A stretch of 64,000 bases of DNA from Streptococcus sp. WB01_FAA12 (lineage in GTDB: Bacteria > Bacillota > Bacilli > Lactobacillales > Streptococcaceae), in contig NZ_JABAEX010000003.1 of assembly GCF_012843315.1 (NCBI RefSeq), forward strand, positions 62,001 through 126,000, given 5' to 3'. The notes beneath the pieces were generated by a model, which was not told the DNA's origin, did not search any database, and saw only the letters and a program-made list of their open reading frames with translations. Shown piece by piece: positions 37,475-44,166 of this stretch (within the stretch, counting starts at the first letter, position 1; every line of letters starts with the position of its first letter). Both the position numbers and the translations under genes were made by a program.

Positions 37475-38074
37475 TCATTTGCGTCTTGTTCCGATAAAGT
37501 AGAAGTCCATGCCCTTTCTTTCAGGTCGTGAAAAATAATAGTCTGGATTGCGACTAGAAACTTCTTCACTGATGATTGTTTCCAAATCCTTTAAGATTTT
37601 AATGGCTTGTTGGGATTTGGGAACAGGAATAATCAAGGTTGCGCTTCCTTCTCTTATATCTACAACCACTTTCTGAATTGCTTTATTGAACTGTTTATTG
37701 ACAGGACTGTATCTTTTTATATTCCCTTGCTCGCTTGTGCTTCCAGATTCTGAGTGTTCTCTTTGAATAAGAAAAAGGCGAAGTGAAAAGGTCTGTATGA
37801 TGGACTTAAAGAGGTTAGATACTCTATCTTCTCTCTGTCGTATCTTAATTTCATAGCCAAATAATCCAAAGAATAAGAGAAGGGACAAGAAAGAGATAGA
37901 TGAGCTGATAAAGTGAAGCAAGTGCAGGAAATCAAACAGAGATGTGAAATAAATACTGTTTTCCAAGGGATTCATTCCAAGCCTCAATAAGATTGAAATA
38001 AGCATAGATAGGATTCCTATTATAAAAAGGGTGGTTGCTGGATGAATGGTTTTTTGAAAATTCGTTTTTATCAT
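37475..38074 (-). CDS. Element membrane protein of unknown function
   Basis: 199 residues. Two membrane helices at the N-terminus (about 12-32 and 48-75) are followed by a basic cytoplasmic part of about 120 residues with a regular beta-alpha-beta look (KVVVDIREGSATLIIPVPKSQQAIKILKDLE). I do not recognise the family. It begins four bases after the stop of the FtsK-like gene and would be co-expressed with it. A membrane partner for the coupling ATPase or the Rep complex is a plausible inference. A GC-rich hairpin follows its stop. Confidence 0.6.
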   Translation of the reverse strand: MIKTNFQKTIHPATTLFIIGILSMLISILLRLGMNPLENSIYFTSLFDFLHLLHFISSSISFLSLLLFFGLFGYEIKIRQREDRVSNLFKSIIQTFSLRLFLIQREHSESGSTSEQGNIKRYSPVNKQFNKAIQKVVVDIREGSATLIIPVPKSQQAIKILKDLETIISEEVSSRNPDYYFSRPERKGMDFYFIGTRRK

Positions 38075-38077
38075 AGT

Positions 38078-39166
38078 CTATAAAATTCCTTTCGTAGTGT
38101 AATAGGTGGGGCAGAGGAGGGGGAGAACTTGATAAGGATGTTCGTTATCAATGATTTGAATTAAGCCAGTTCCTTTGCCGATTGGAATAACAATGCCTTC
38201 TGGGTCAAGGTCGGGAAACAAAAATTGTGTGGTCTTTTTATTAATGTTTCCAATTTGTATAAGAACGTTTAATTGTTCTCGAACAGAAACTGGTATGGTA
38301 GTATGATCAAAGCGTTGACTGACTAGAAGTAAATGAACTCGTGTGGAACGTCCCAGTAACGCGATTTGAGATAATAACGAGAAGAAGGAATCTTTTATGG
38401 TTTTGTTGACCCCTTCTGACAAGGCAAGGACTTCATCAATGACAATGCTTAGATGTTTAAAATCGTGCCTAGGATTTTCAAACAGGATGGCTTGCCTTTT
38501 ATGGATGATGGTCAGACACTTGCTTAAGTTTTCATTGATTTCTGACACAAAGTCAGACTTAGAACGGTTTTCATGAGGGTGAATGACAGGGATTTGGTAT
38601 TCTCTTGCCCAACGTGATGGGGTATCAAACTTAGGGTCAATGATAATCAAGTCAGAAAAGTTTCTGAGGACACTTAAAAGGTAGGTAAGGGCATAGCTTT
38701 TTCCACTACCTGAATTTCCCGCAATCGCAAGGGATGTTACCTTGTCATAGTTAATGGTTAGATTTTTCATAATAGGAATATTATTACACTTTAGATTTGA
38801 GGCAAATGTCTCAAGTTCTGGAATAACCAAGCGTTCCGAAATTCCGATTTTCCATGGGAAGAATAAGCCTCGCTGAACATGAATATCCTCTGTCTTTAAT
38901 GCGATAAAGTAAGCAGAATTTTGCTTTAACAAAGTATATTGTGGATAGAGGGAGGCGTTTGCGATTAGAAAAATCTTTTGATACAAGTCATCATCGATGA
39001 TAAAGCCACAAGGAAGCCGAGGGACAAAGATAAAGCCGTCTTCTCGGACGAGAATGTTAAAAGAGTTGGTGTAGGATGTTTCACCCTGTAATACAGAGCC
39101 CAAACCCATGTTCAAGCTCTGTAACAGGTATTGTTCCAACTCTCTTTGTGTGAGAGTTGAAACCAT
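38078..39166 (-). CDS. FtsK/SpoIIIE (TcpA-like) DNA-translocating ATPase
   Basis: 362 residues. Walker A is GNSGSGKS (150-157) and Walker B is IVIDE (241-245). The GRSTRVHLLLVSQR stretch matches the sensor region of FtsK/TcpA-type ATPases. There is no predicted membrane helix; the adjacent membrane protein (37475-38074) may supply anchoring. Such proteins act as coupling proteins for DNA transfer, like Orf21 of Tn916. Its start overlaps the stop of the small gene 39166-39486 (ATGA type). Confidence 0.85.
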   Translation of the reverse strand: MVSTLTQRELEQYLLQSLNMGLGSVLQGETSYTNSFNILVREDGFIFVPRLPCGFIIDDDLYQKIFLIANASLYPQYTLLKQNSAYFIALKTEDIHVQRGLFFPWKIGISERLVIPELETFASNLKCNNIPIMKNLTINYDKVTSLAIAGNSGSGKSYALTYLLSVLRNFSDLIIIDPKFDTPSRWAREYQIPVIHPHENRSKSDFVSEINENLSKCLTIIHKRQAILFENPRHDFKHLSIVIDEVLALSEGVNKTIKDSFFSLLSQIALLGRSTRVHLLLVSQRFDHTTIPVSVREQLNVLIQIGNINKKTTQFLFPDLDPEGIVIPIGKGTGLIQIIDNEHPYQVLPLLCPTYYTTKGIL

Positions 39167-39486
39167 TAGTTCACCTCTTTCAATCCATCAGCTTTGAAGT
39201 AAACATTGTAGTTAACTTCGCATGCTACTAGATTTTCAAATGAAATTAGAGATAGGTAGTCTGGTAGTTCAGGTGCTTCTGTAAATTTTACTTGAAAAGG
39301 TGGAAGTCCTTTTTGACCAAACCAAGCCTTATATGCGATAATTTCACCGGTTGGTTTATTATCTTCATATTTTTGTTGGGGTTCGAGTTCGTCACTCAAT
39401 AAGTAGATAGGTTCGGTAAGGTCAACGTATTGTTGAGCGATGTGGTTTGAGTAACCGCCTTTGCGGTGTTGTGGTTTAATTTTCAT
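39166..39486 (-). CDS. Small protein upstream of the FtsK-like gene
   Basis: 106 residues, basic N-terminus (KIKPQHRKGGYSNHIAQQYVDL) and a compact beta-rich body with a SLISFENLVACEVNYNVYF end. Similar small genes precede the coupling protein in Tn916-like modules (orf22/orf23 positions), but I cannot assign a function. A GAAAGG ribosome binding site is present. A 29-bp direct repeat lies upstream (39533-39561), 46 bp from its start codon, so it is probably the first gene of the transfer/excision transcript. Confidence 0.65.
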   Translation of the reverse strand: MKIKPQHRKGGYSNHIAQQYVDLTEPIYLLSDELEPQQKYEDNKPTGEIIAYKAWFGQKGLPPFQVKFTEAPELPDYLSLISFENLVACEVNYNVYFKADGLKEVN

Positions 39487-39532
39487 ATGGATATACCTTT
39501 CTATAAGTAGATTTAAAAGTGAGAAGAGACAA

Positions 39533-39561
39533 GCTCGGTTTCATGTCATGAGCTGGACAGT
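39533..39561. repeat. 29-bp direct repeat, copy 1 (putative promoter/operator)
   Basis: Begins GCTCGGTTT and ends CATGAGCTGGACAGT. Identical to 40061-40089 except at three adjacent bases (CAT versus AGT). It lies 46 bp upstream of the minus-strand start at 39486. Confidence 0.8.
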
Positions 39562-39567
39562 CTTTAT

Positions 39568-40017
39568 TTACTCTTCTAGTTTTTCCCTCAGAAGTTTGAG
39601 CGATTTTTCTAGCCTTCTTTTGACTGTTTTATCACTGAGGTGAACTTCTTCAGCTAATTGAGTAAAATTTTTATCTTCAAAGAAGTAACCAAAGATAATG
39701 ATTTGTTCGATGTCGTCAAACTCGTCAATTGTCTGATAGACAATCTTGGTATCTTCTTCATAAATGAGTGACTCAAGAGGATTGGAGTGTCTGGAATTGT
39801 CAGGTAGAAAGTCAAGCATTTCTTTCCTCTTATAGATGAAATTGAGGCTGAGTTTTCCATGATACCTGTCTTTCCTCTCTGCGTTATCAAATGGTAATGA
39901 TAAAAGATGGACAACTCTTTTCCAGTCGCCACGTTCAATCGCTTCCTTGATTTCTTTTTCTCTTCGGATAGCGACCTTGTCAGGTTTGGGTTGTTTTGAG
40001 TTCTGTTTTTTTGTCAT
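39568..40017 (-). CDS. Sigma-70 region-4-like regulator
   Basis: 149 residues. The C-terminal third is a sigma region 4 helix-turn-helix: QIIIFGYFFEDKNFTQLAEEVHLSDKTVKRRLEKSLKLLRE. The N-terminal part is highly charged, and the middle (KLSLNFIYKRKEMLDFL) is unassigned. It is comparable in size and position to the Orf7-like sigma factors of Tn916-type elements. It has no region 2 that I can see, so it may work as a partial sigma factor or a DNA-binding activator. A second copy of the 29-bp repeat lies 43 bp before its start, suggesting self-regulation. Confidence 0.75.
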   Translation of the reverse strand: MTKKQNSKQPKPDKVAIRREKEIKEAIERGDWKRVVHLLSLPFDNAERKDRYHGKLSLNFIYKRKEMLDFLPDNSRHSNPLESLIYEEDTKIVYQTIDEFDDIEQIIIFGYFFEDKNFTQLAEEVHLSDKTVKRRLEKSLKLLREKLEE

Positions 40018-40060
40018 AATTCTTTACCTTTCTTTTGGACAAAATAGTGAATGGACTCTT

Positions 40061-40089
40061 GCTCGGTTTAGTGTCATGAGCTGGACAGT
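40061..40089. repeat. 29-bp direct repeat, copy 2 (putative promoter/operator)
   Basis: Second copy of the repeat at 39533-39561, here 43 bp upstream of the minus-strand start of the sigma-like gene. Downstream of both copies on the minus strand a TCACT motif recurs after the same 10-base gap. Confidence 0.8.
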
Positions 40090-40154
40090 TGTTCTTATTT
40101 ATAAGGAGATTTTTTGGGAGTTTTCGGACTAAAAAGTGAAAAAAGTTCAGAAAA

Positions 40155-40185
40155 AACAAAAAATCCCCCACAGCACTTGTGGGGG
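40155..40185 (-). terminator. Leftward terminator upstream of the sigma-like gene (attenuator candidate)
   Basis: CCCCCACA (40165-40172) / TGTGGGGG (40178-40185). On the minus strand it is followed by GATTTTTTG. No minus-strand gene lies to its right, so it would stop transcripts entering the left-arm genes. Confidence 0.75.
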
Positions 40186-40262
40186 AGGGAGGGTAGGATA
40201 AAGATTTGTAACGGAAGTAAGTGGTAAGAGTTTTTAGAAAATCAAATAATTCAATATTTTTA
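40186..40262. promoter_or_regulatory. Divergent control region between two outward-facing terminators
   Basis: 77 bp between the leftward hairpin (40165-40185) and the rightward one (40263-40290). No gene fits. Weak -35/-10 pairs can be drawn in both directions, but none is convincing. It may hold promoters for both arms. Confidence 0.4.
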
Positions 40263-40290
40263 GGAGAACAGAGAAATCTGTTCTCTTTTT
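40263..40290 (+). terminator. Rightward terminator before the right-arm operon
   Basis: GAGAACAGA (40263-40271) / TCTGTTCTC (40276-40284), GAAA loop, six T residues. It lies 34 bp before the first right-arm start codon. Confidence 0.85.
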
Positions 40291-40323
40291 TGTTCGCTTA
40301 AAATTCTATTTGAAAGGAGTTCA

Positions 40324-40464
40324 ATGATGATAGGATTAGAGATTGTAATGAATTTAGACACGTTAGAAATCTTTGACGTTATCGATCATGATGAGAGTGG
40401 AAATAGCGAACAAGCGCCTAAAACCATCCAATTAAGTTTGTTTGACTCAATGACGTGCATTTGA
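40324..40464 (+). CDS. 46-residue protein with a C-terminal sliding-clamp-binding motif
   Basis: Small open frame with a good ribosome binding site (AAAGGAGT, 40312-40319). It is acidic in the middle and near its end has QLSLF (residues 36-40), the consensus by which DNA polymerase partners bind the beta sliding clamp. The same pentamer is at the C-terminus of the element's RepE. It is followed after 19 bases by the next gene with its own AAGGAG. Function unknown; a clamp-binding regulator of replication is an inference. Confidence 0.6.
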   Translation: MMIGLEIVMNLDTLEIFDVIDHDESGNSEQAPKTIQLSLFDSMTCI

Positions 40465-40483
40465 CAGAAGGAGATAAATCAGG

Positions 40484-40984
40484 ATGGACAGAGAAGCGCT
40501 ATACAATGAATTAATTCAAAGCGAACCATTAGGTTTCATTGATCCATTCTCAGATCTTGGGGAGTTTGACCCTCTTCAGCTGAAATTTAAACAACCCGTA
40601 AAAGACTTAGTGAATCGATATTCAGGACAACCTTACAGCTTGGCCTGGCAACATAAAATTATGGAAATGCGGAAGTTGTTTATTGCCTATCAGATAGCAT
40701 TAAATGAAGAAGATAAGCAGATAAACTTTCAGCGAAGAACAAGAAGCGAAGAGTCCAAAGAACATGCTACTACTATTGTAACAACATATTTGAAGTTGGG
40801 ATTTAGTTTTAAAGAAATTGAGAAGCGTGTTTCTTTATCTTACAAACAACTTCGTCGAGGATGGAGAAGAAGTGATCACATCATGACAAATAGTCCTGAA
40901 TTTTATAGCAAAAGGGACTTATCCGAAGGTTACTGTTTACCGAGTAAGAAGCTACCTAAAAGTATGAGAATAAATGAGAGATAG
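40484..40984 (+). CDS. Helix-turn-helix protein of unknown family
   Basis: 166 residues, AAGGAG site 12 bases upstream. The N-terminal half (LIQSEPLGFIDPFSDLGEFDPL) is acidic and unassigned. Residues about 95-130 (TIVTTYLKLGFSFKEIEKRVSLSYKQLRRGWRRS) look like a helix-turn-helix with a basic recognition helix. It is probably a DNA-binding regulator of the right arm. I do not recognise a named family. Confidence 0.6.
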   Translation: MDREALYNELIQSEPLGFIDPFSDLGEFDPLQLKFKQPVKDLVNRYSGQPYSLAWQHKIMEMRKLFIAYQIALNEEDKQINFQRRTRSEESKEHATTIVTTYLKLGFSFKEIEKRVSLSYKQLRRGWRRSDHIMTNSPEFYSKRDLSEGYCLPSKKLPKSMRINER

Positions 40985-40987
40985 AAA

Positions 40988-41176
40988 ATGGAAATGGGTA
41001 TTTGTAGACGATGTTCTTGCAACTGGGTTACACCTTGCATCAATGAAAAGTATGGTCCTTGTTGGTGGGTAGATAAAAACAGAACGCTGTGTAGTCACTG
41101 TTTTTATGGATTTAATGATGAATCTTGTCAGACAAAAGTTTATTACAGACCAGGTTGTTATCAGAAGAATTATTGA
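40988..41176 (+). CDS. Cysteine-rich small protein
   Basis: 62 residues with nine cysteines. The first eight in order are CRRCSC, WVTPC, GPCW, LCSHC and SC; the ninth is in PGCY near the end. This suggests a small zinc ribbon with two CxxC knuckles. The start codon lies three bases after the previous stop, with a GAGAG sequence as a weak ribosome binding site. A decayed relative of its N-terminus (GIC-C-C-WVT-C) is seen at 41474-41560. Function unknown. Confidence 0.55.
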   Translation: MEMGICRRCSCNWVTPCINEKYGPCWWVDKNRTLCSHCFYGFNDESCQTKVYYRPGCYQKNY

Positions 41177-41208
41177 ATAAATGAGAATGAACATAGGAGG
41201 AAAGAACT

Positions 41209-41469
41209 ATGAAAAATACAGACTGGAAAAAAATTACACAAAGACCCCTTACTAGCGAAGAAAAAAAGGAATACGGAGATGAAATTGAATTCATGTGGGA
41301 TGGGAAAATCCCTGAATTAGACGAAGAGGTTCTTGTTTACACAAGTGAAAGTGAAGAAGTGTATACAGATATCTGGGTTGATTTTAACGATGGTATTGGT
41401 TTTGAAAATACTTGTAGTAGTGTTATTTATTGGATGAGTTTTCCAAAACCGCCTGAAATCAAGGAGTAA
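41209..41469 (+). CDS. DUF551-like small protein
   Basis: 86 residues, very acidic. The arrangement W-I in WKKITQRPL, VLVY, a Trp-rich middle and the closing YWMSFPKPPE resembles the DUF551 fold of phage and mobile-element proteins, which typically end in YWxPLPEPP. It has a strong ATAGGAGGAAAG ribosome binding site. The role of DUF551 is unknown. Confidence 0.6.
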   Translation: MKNTDWKKITQRPLTSEEKKEYGDEIEFMWDGKIPELDEEVLVYTSESEEVYTDIWVDFNDGIGFENTCSSVIYWMSFPKPPEIKE

Positions 41470-41473
41470 GGAT

Positions 41474-41560
41474 ATGAAATAAAAGCCATCTCAAAAAGGA
41501 ATTTGTAACGTATGTGCTTGCTACTGGGTAACATCTTGTACCAATAAAAAGGAGGATTGA
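41474..41560 (+). pseudogene. Remnant of a cysteine-rich small protein gene
   Basis: ATG AAA is followed directly by a TAA stop, but the frame continues with GICNVCACYWVTSCTNKK up to TGA at 41558. This matches GICRRCSCNWVTPCINEK of the gene at 40988. It is thus a truncated, stop-containing copy. Its end now supplies the GGAGG ribosome binding site of the next gene. Confidence 0.75.
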
Positions 41561-41561
41561 T

Positions 41562-41753
41562 ATGGATGAAGAAGATATTAAATTGTTTAATGCTGCTTTT
41601 TTGTGTCTGGGAATAGTAGGGGTAATAGTTATCGCTTTGATAGCTTTCCAACCTGATGGTTATCAAAGATTCTTAAAGTTTATAGAAATAACTTCAGAGG
41701 GCTTTGAAAAATTTTCTAATATCATGAACGAATTACTTTCGTTCTGGAATTGA
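41562..41753 (+). CDS. Small single-helix membrane protein
   Basis: 63 residues with one hydrophobic helix (about 10-29: AAFLCLGIVGVIVIALIAF) and an amphipathic tail. GGAGG lies seven bases before the ATG. No recognised family. In conjugative elements such proteins may be parts of the envelope machinery, but nothing here proves it. Confidence 0.55.
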   Translation: MDEEDIKLFNAAFLCLGIVGVIVIALIAFQPDGYQRFLKFIEITSEGFEKFSNIMNELLSFWN

Positions 41754-41854
41754 TTTATCGAATTGGCTTGAGAGAGATTGGGAATTTGCAGGTGCTGAGA
41801 ATAGATTATCTCACGGAAAAAAGAAAAAAGCCCAATTGGGTAGGAGGAACTTAT

Positions 41855-42202
41855 ATGCTTAATAACTTTAGAACAGCGAGTGCTTATGCAAGCGCTCGTA
41901 GACAACAAAAGACTGCTCAAAGAAAAGTCTTCTGGGATAGTTTTGGGGAAATCACTCCTAGCGAGTGGGCAAACGCCAAGCTATCTGGAGAGGTTGAAAT
42001 TGGGGTTTCAAACGATAGCATCAAGGGTAGAGAAAACCTTCCTAGATTGGATTACAAGCTAGGTTGGTTGCCAAACGGACATCGTTACCGTTTAGGTGCT
42101 AAAAAGAAACCAGTATCAAAGATTATGCCTTTCCAACCACGGAAAGACGATGACGATCTTCTGAGCGCAGAAGAGTTCGAGCGGCTGTTAAGTACACTTT
42201 AA
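41855..42202 (+). CDS. Hypothetical element protein (115 residues)
   Basis: The start is the ATG at 41855 behind TAGGAGGA (41841-41848); an in-frame TTG at 41750 overlapping the previous gene is less likely. It is basic at the N-terminus (NNFRTASAYASARRQQKTAQRK), with a PSEWANAKL motif and an acidic LSAEEFERLLSTL C-terminal helix. No recognised family. The mix of basic and acidic ends suggests a nucleic-acid or protein-binding accessory factor. Confidence 0.55.
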   Translation: MLNNFRTASAYASARRQQKTAQRKVFWDSFGEITPSEWANAKLSGEVEIGVSNDSIKGRENLPRLDYKLGWLPNGHRYRLGAKKKPVSKIMPFQPRKDDDDLLSAEEFERLLSTL

Positions 42203-42258
42203 AAAGTATTCTGTTGTTAATTTATTTTAAAAGCCTAGAAATAAGCAAGAAGGAAAAT

Positions 42259-42501
42259 ATGATTTTGTTATTTATTATATTATTTGTTGTAGGAGTGTGC
42301 ATTTCATTCAGTGGAGTATTGATCATAGCTAAAAATACAGACATTAGACTTGGATGGAGTGGTGAGAAAGATTTCTTTTTGTCTCTAAGTCCTTTGGAAT
42401 GGGGGTTAAGTCTCTTTTTAATTATTGTAGGAGGGGGAATGATTTACCTATCGTGTAAGGAGTTGTTGCCGTATCTTATAGGTTCATTTGAGTTGAAATA
42501 G
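42259..42501 (+). CDS. Two-helix membrane protein
   Basis: 80 residues from the ATG at 42259 (AAGAAGGAAAAT upstream). Hydrophobic helices cover about residues 1-23 and 45-70, separated by a short polar loop with LGWSGEKDFF. The frame extends upstream to 42214 without a ribosome binding site. Unknown family. Confidence 0.55.
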   Translation: MILLFIILFVVGVCISFSGVLIIAKNTDIRLGWSGEKDFFLSLSPLEWGLSLFLIIVGGGMIYLSCKELLPYLIGSFELK

Positions 42502-42511
42502 GAGGCATAGT

Positions 42512-42928
42512 ATGACAGTATTGTATTATTATCTTTTTATAAACAAGGGTATCTTGAAATCAATAAGAGAGAACATTCTTTATTCTAAGAGTGTATGGAA
42601 AGTGCTAGTAAATATCATTTATGGAGCTATCTCGTTTAATGCTATCCCTTTATCTTATTCTTGGTTTTTAGTATATCTCAACAACTGGATTGCTATGTCG
42701 TCAGTTAGTTCGGGAGTTATTGAGAATAAAGTAATGGCGTTCATGCTGCTATGCTTTTTAGTTATCTCTTTCATTGATATAGTCGGTTTGCTTCTTATCA
42801 CAGTACTAGGAACTGTAACTTTAGCTTTTATGATACTGGCAAGATTCTTTGACGAACTATTTGACAGAGAACGAAAGAACGAGAATAGAAAAAGACTTAA
42901 ACATATACATAAATCATTGACTAAGTAG
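42512..42928 (+). CDS. Membrane protein of unknown function
   Basis: 138 residues with about three membrane helices (about 32-55 and two between 70 and 112) and a basic, positively charged C-terminus (DRERKNENRKRLKHIHKSL). Its translation start region is almost identical to that of the next gene (42955). Unknown family. Confidence 0.55.
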   Translation: MTVLYYYLFINKGILKSIRENILYSKSVWKVLVNIIYGAISFNAIPLSYSWFLVYLNNWIAMSSVSSGVIENKVMAFMLLCFLVISFIDIVGLLLITVLGTVTLAFMILARFFDELFDRERKNENRKRLKHIHKSLTK

Positions 42929-42954
42929 ATTGGAGTTTAAATAGGAGGTATAGT

Positions 42955-44073
42955 ATGACAGTATTAAATCTACATAAAAAAGAGTGCCTAGAGATTGCTA
43001 AAAGGATTTTGGATTGGAATTTTATCGATCCAATTTTAGTCAAAACGAACTCACGCAGCCACATGGATACTCTAATGATTATAGACGGAAAAAAACTAGC
43101 TGAAAAGCTAGAGTTGGAAATCAAGAGCAGTCTGGAAAGGAGTGACTTATCGAATAGCTATCTTGTAGAGTTTGATTTTGATAACCCAAATTTACAAAGC
43201 GATAGCTTATTCTTTGAGAAAATAATTGAATCAGCAGTTTTTTATCAAGTTCCAGAAAGTATTTCTGAAGCTAATAAGGATTTACAATGGTTCAAAAAAG
43301 TTATCTATGAGAACGGATATTCTAAAGAGGAATTGAGGAAAGAGTTTGGAATTGGTGAAGTCAACCCAAAATTGAACATGGAATTTTTAGACTTAACAAT
43401 CGCATCACCGATTGTAGTGGAAACTGTTTTCCTAAGACAGACAACAGGAACTGAGGTTGGGCGATTTCAGCAGTGTATATTACCACATGAAAGAGGTTTT
43501 GAACCATCTGTCGAAATTAGAAAACATTATATAACAAAACAGTTTGAGCAAAAACTCCCAGTTCAAATTCTTTCAACAAAAACAATTACAACAAAAAATA
43601 TGTTATCTAATGGATACACTTCCAATAACTTTATTGTCAAGGCGATCCTTGAACGTATTTTAAAGGAAATCGAGAACACTATTGAATATCAGACAATGGC
43701 TGGATTGACTGAAGAGCAATACGACTTTGTGAATTGGGCAATGCAGATTGCAAAAACAGTAGATGAACGTATCCGTCAGTTTGATAATTTGTGTTATACA
43801 AAGGAAGAGCTAAAGGATATGACTGATATATCTAGTAGCATGATAGATAAAGTAGAATATGTTTATATGATTGAGTTTGACGGTATCTACAATCGCTTAG
43901 TGAAAGCTGAACGCTTGCAGAAAATCCTTGCTGACGGCAGCCTTTTAGGCCAGAAAGAGGAAATTGAATTGAAAGAAACAAGCACTGGTCTGGAAGTGAA
44001 AGATACAGACATTGAACACTTAGAACAATCGTATAGTGCTTTGACTATCAACGCAGTACCACTCTATTACTAA
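42955..44073 (+). CDS. Hypothetical element protein (372 residues)
   Basis: Strong ATAGGAGG ribosome binding site. No membrane segments; mixed alpha/beta composition with a helical C-terminal half (about 215-330). No catalytic motif that I recognise. It precedes the replication initiator gene repE by 93 bp. Its conserved-looking central stretch LDLTIASPIVVETVFLRQTTG contains no nucleotide-binding signature. Function unknown. Confidence 0.55.
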   Translation: MTVLNLHKKECLEIAKRILDWNFIDPILVKTNSRSHMDTLMIIDGKKLAEKLELEIKSSLERSDLSNSYLVEFDFDNPNLQSDSLFFEKIIESAVFYQVPESISEANKDLQWFKKVIYENGYSKEELRKEFGIGEVNPKLNMEFLDLTIASPIVVETVFLRQTTGTEVGRFQQCILPHERGFEPSVEIRKHYITKQFEQKLPVQILSTKTITTKNMLSNGYTSNNFIVKAILERILKEIENTIEYQTMAGLTEEQYDFVNWAMQIAKTVDERIRQFDNLCYTKEELKDMTDISSSMIDKVEYVYMIEFDGIYNRLVKAERLQKILADGSLLGQKEEIELKETSTGLEVKDTDIEHLEQSYSALTINAVPLYY

Positions 44074-44166
44074 AATATTGATGATTAGCGCTTTTGGAAA
44101 TATATTTTATAAGTGTATTTGACTTCAAACTATAACTAGTGAAGGGATACGAGAGACCTAAAAATC

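Noticed and set aside
40100..40330. Boundary between two tandem elements, with an internal att site
   Set aside because: I looked for a copy of the rpsI 3' end (CACAATTCTCAAAACG) around the divergent region and found none, so I treat the arms as one element, with nesting left open.
41750..41854. TTG start giving a 150-residue version of the protein ending at 42202
   Set aside because: It overlaps the previous stop, while the ATG at 41855 has a near-perfect TAGGAGGA site.
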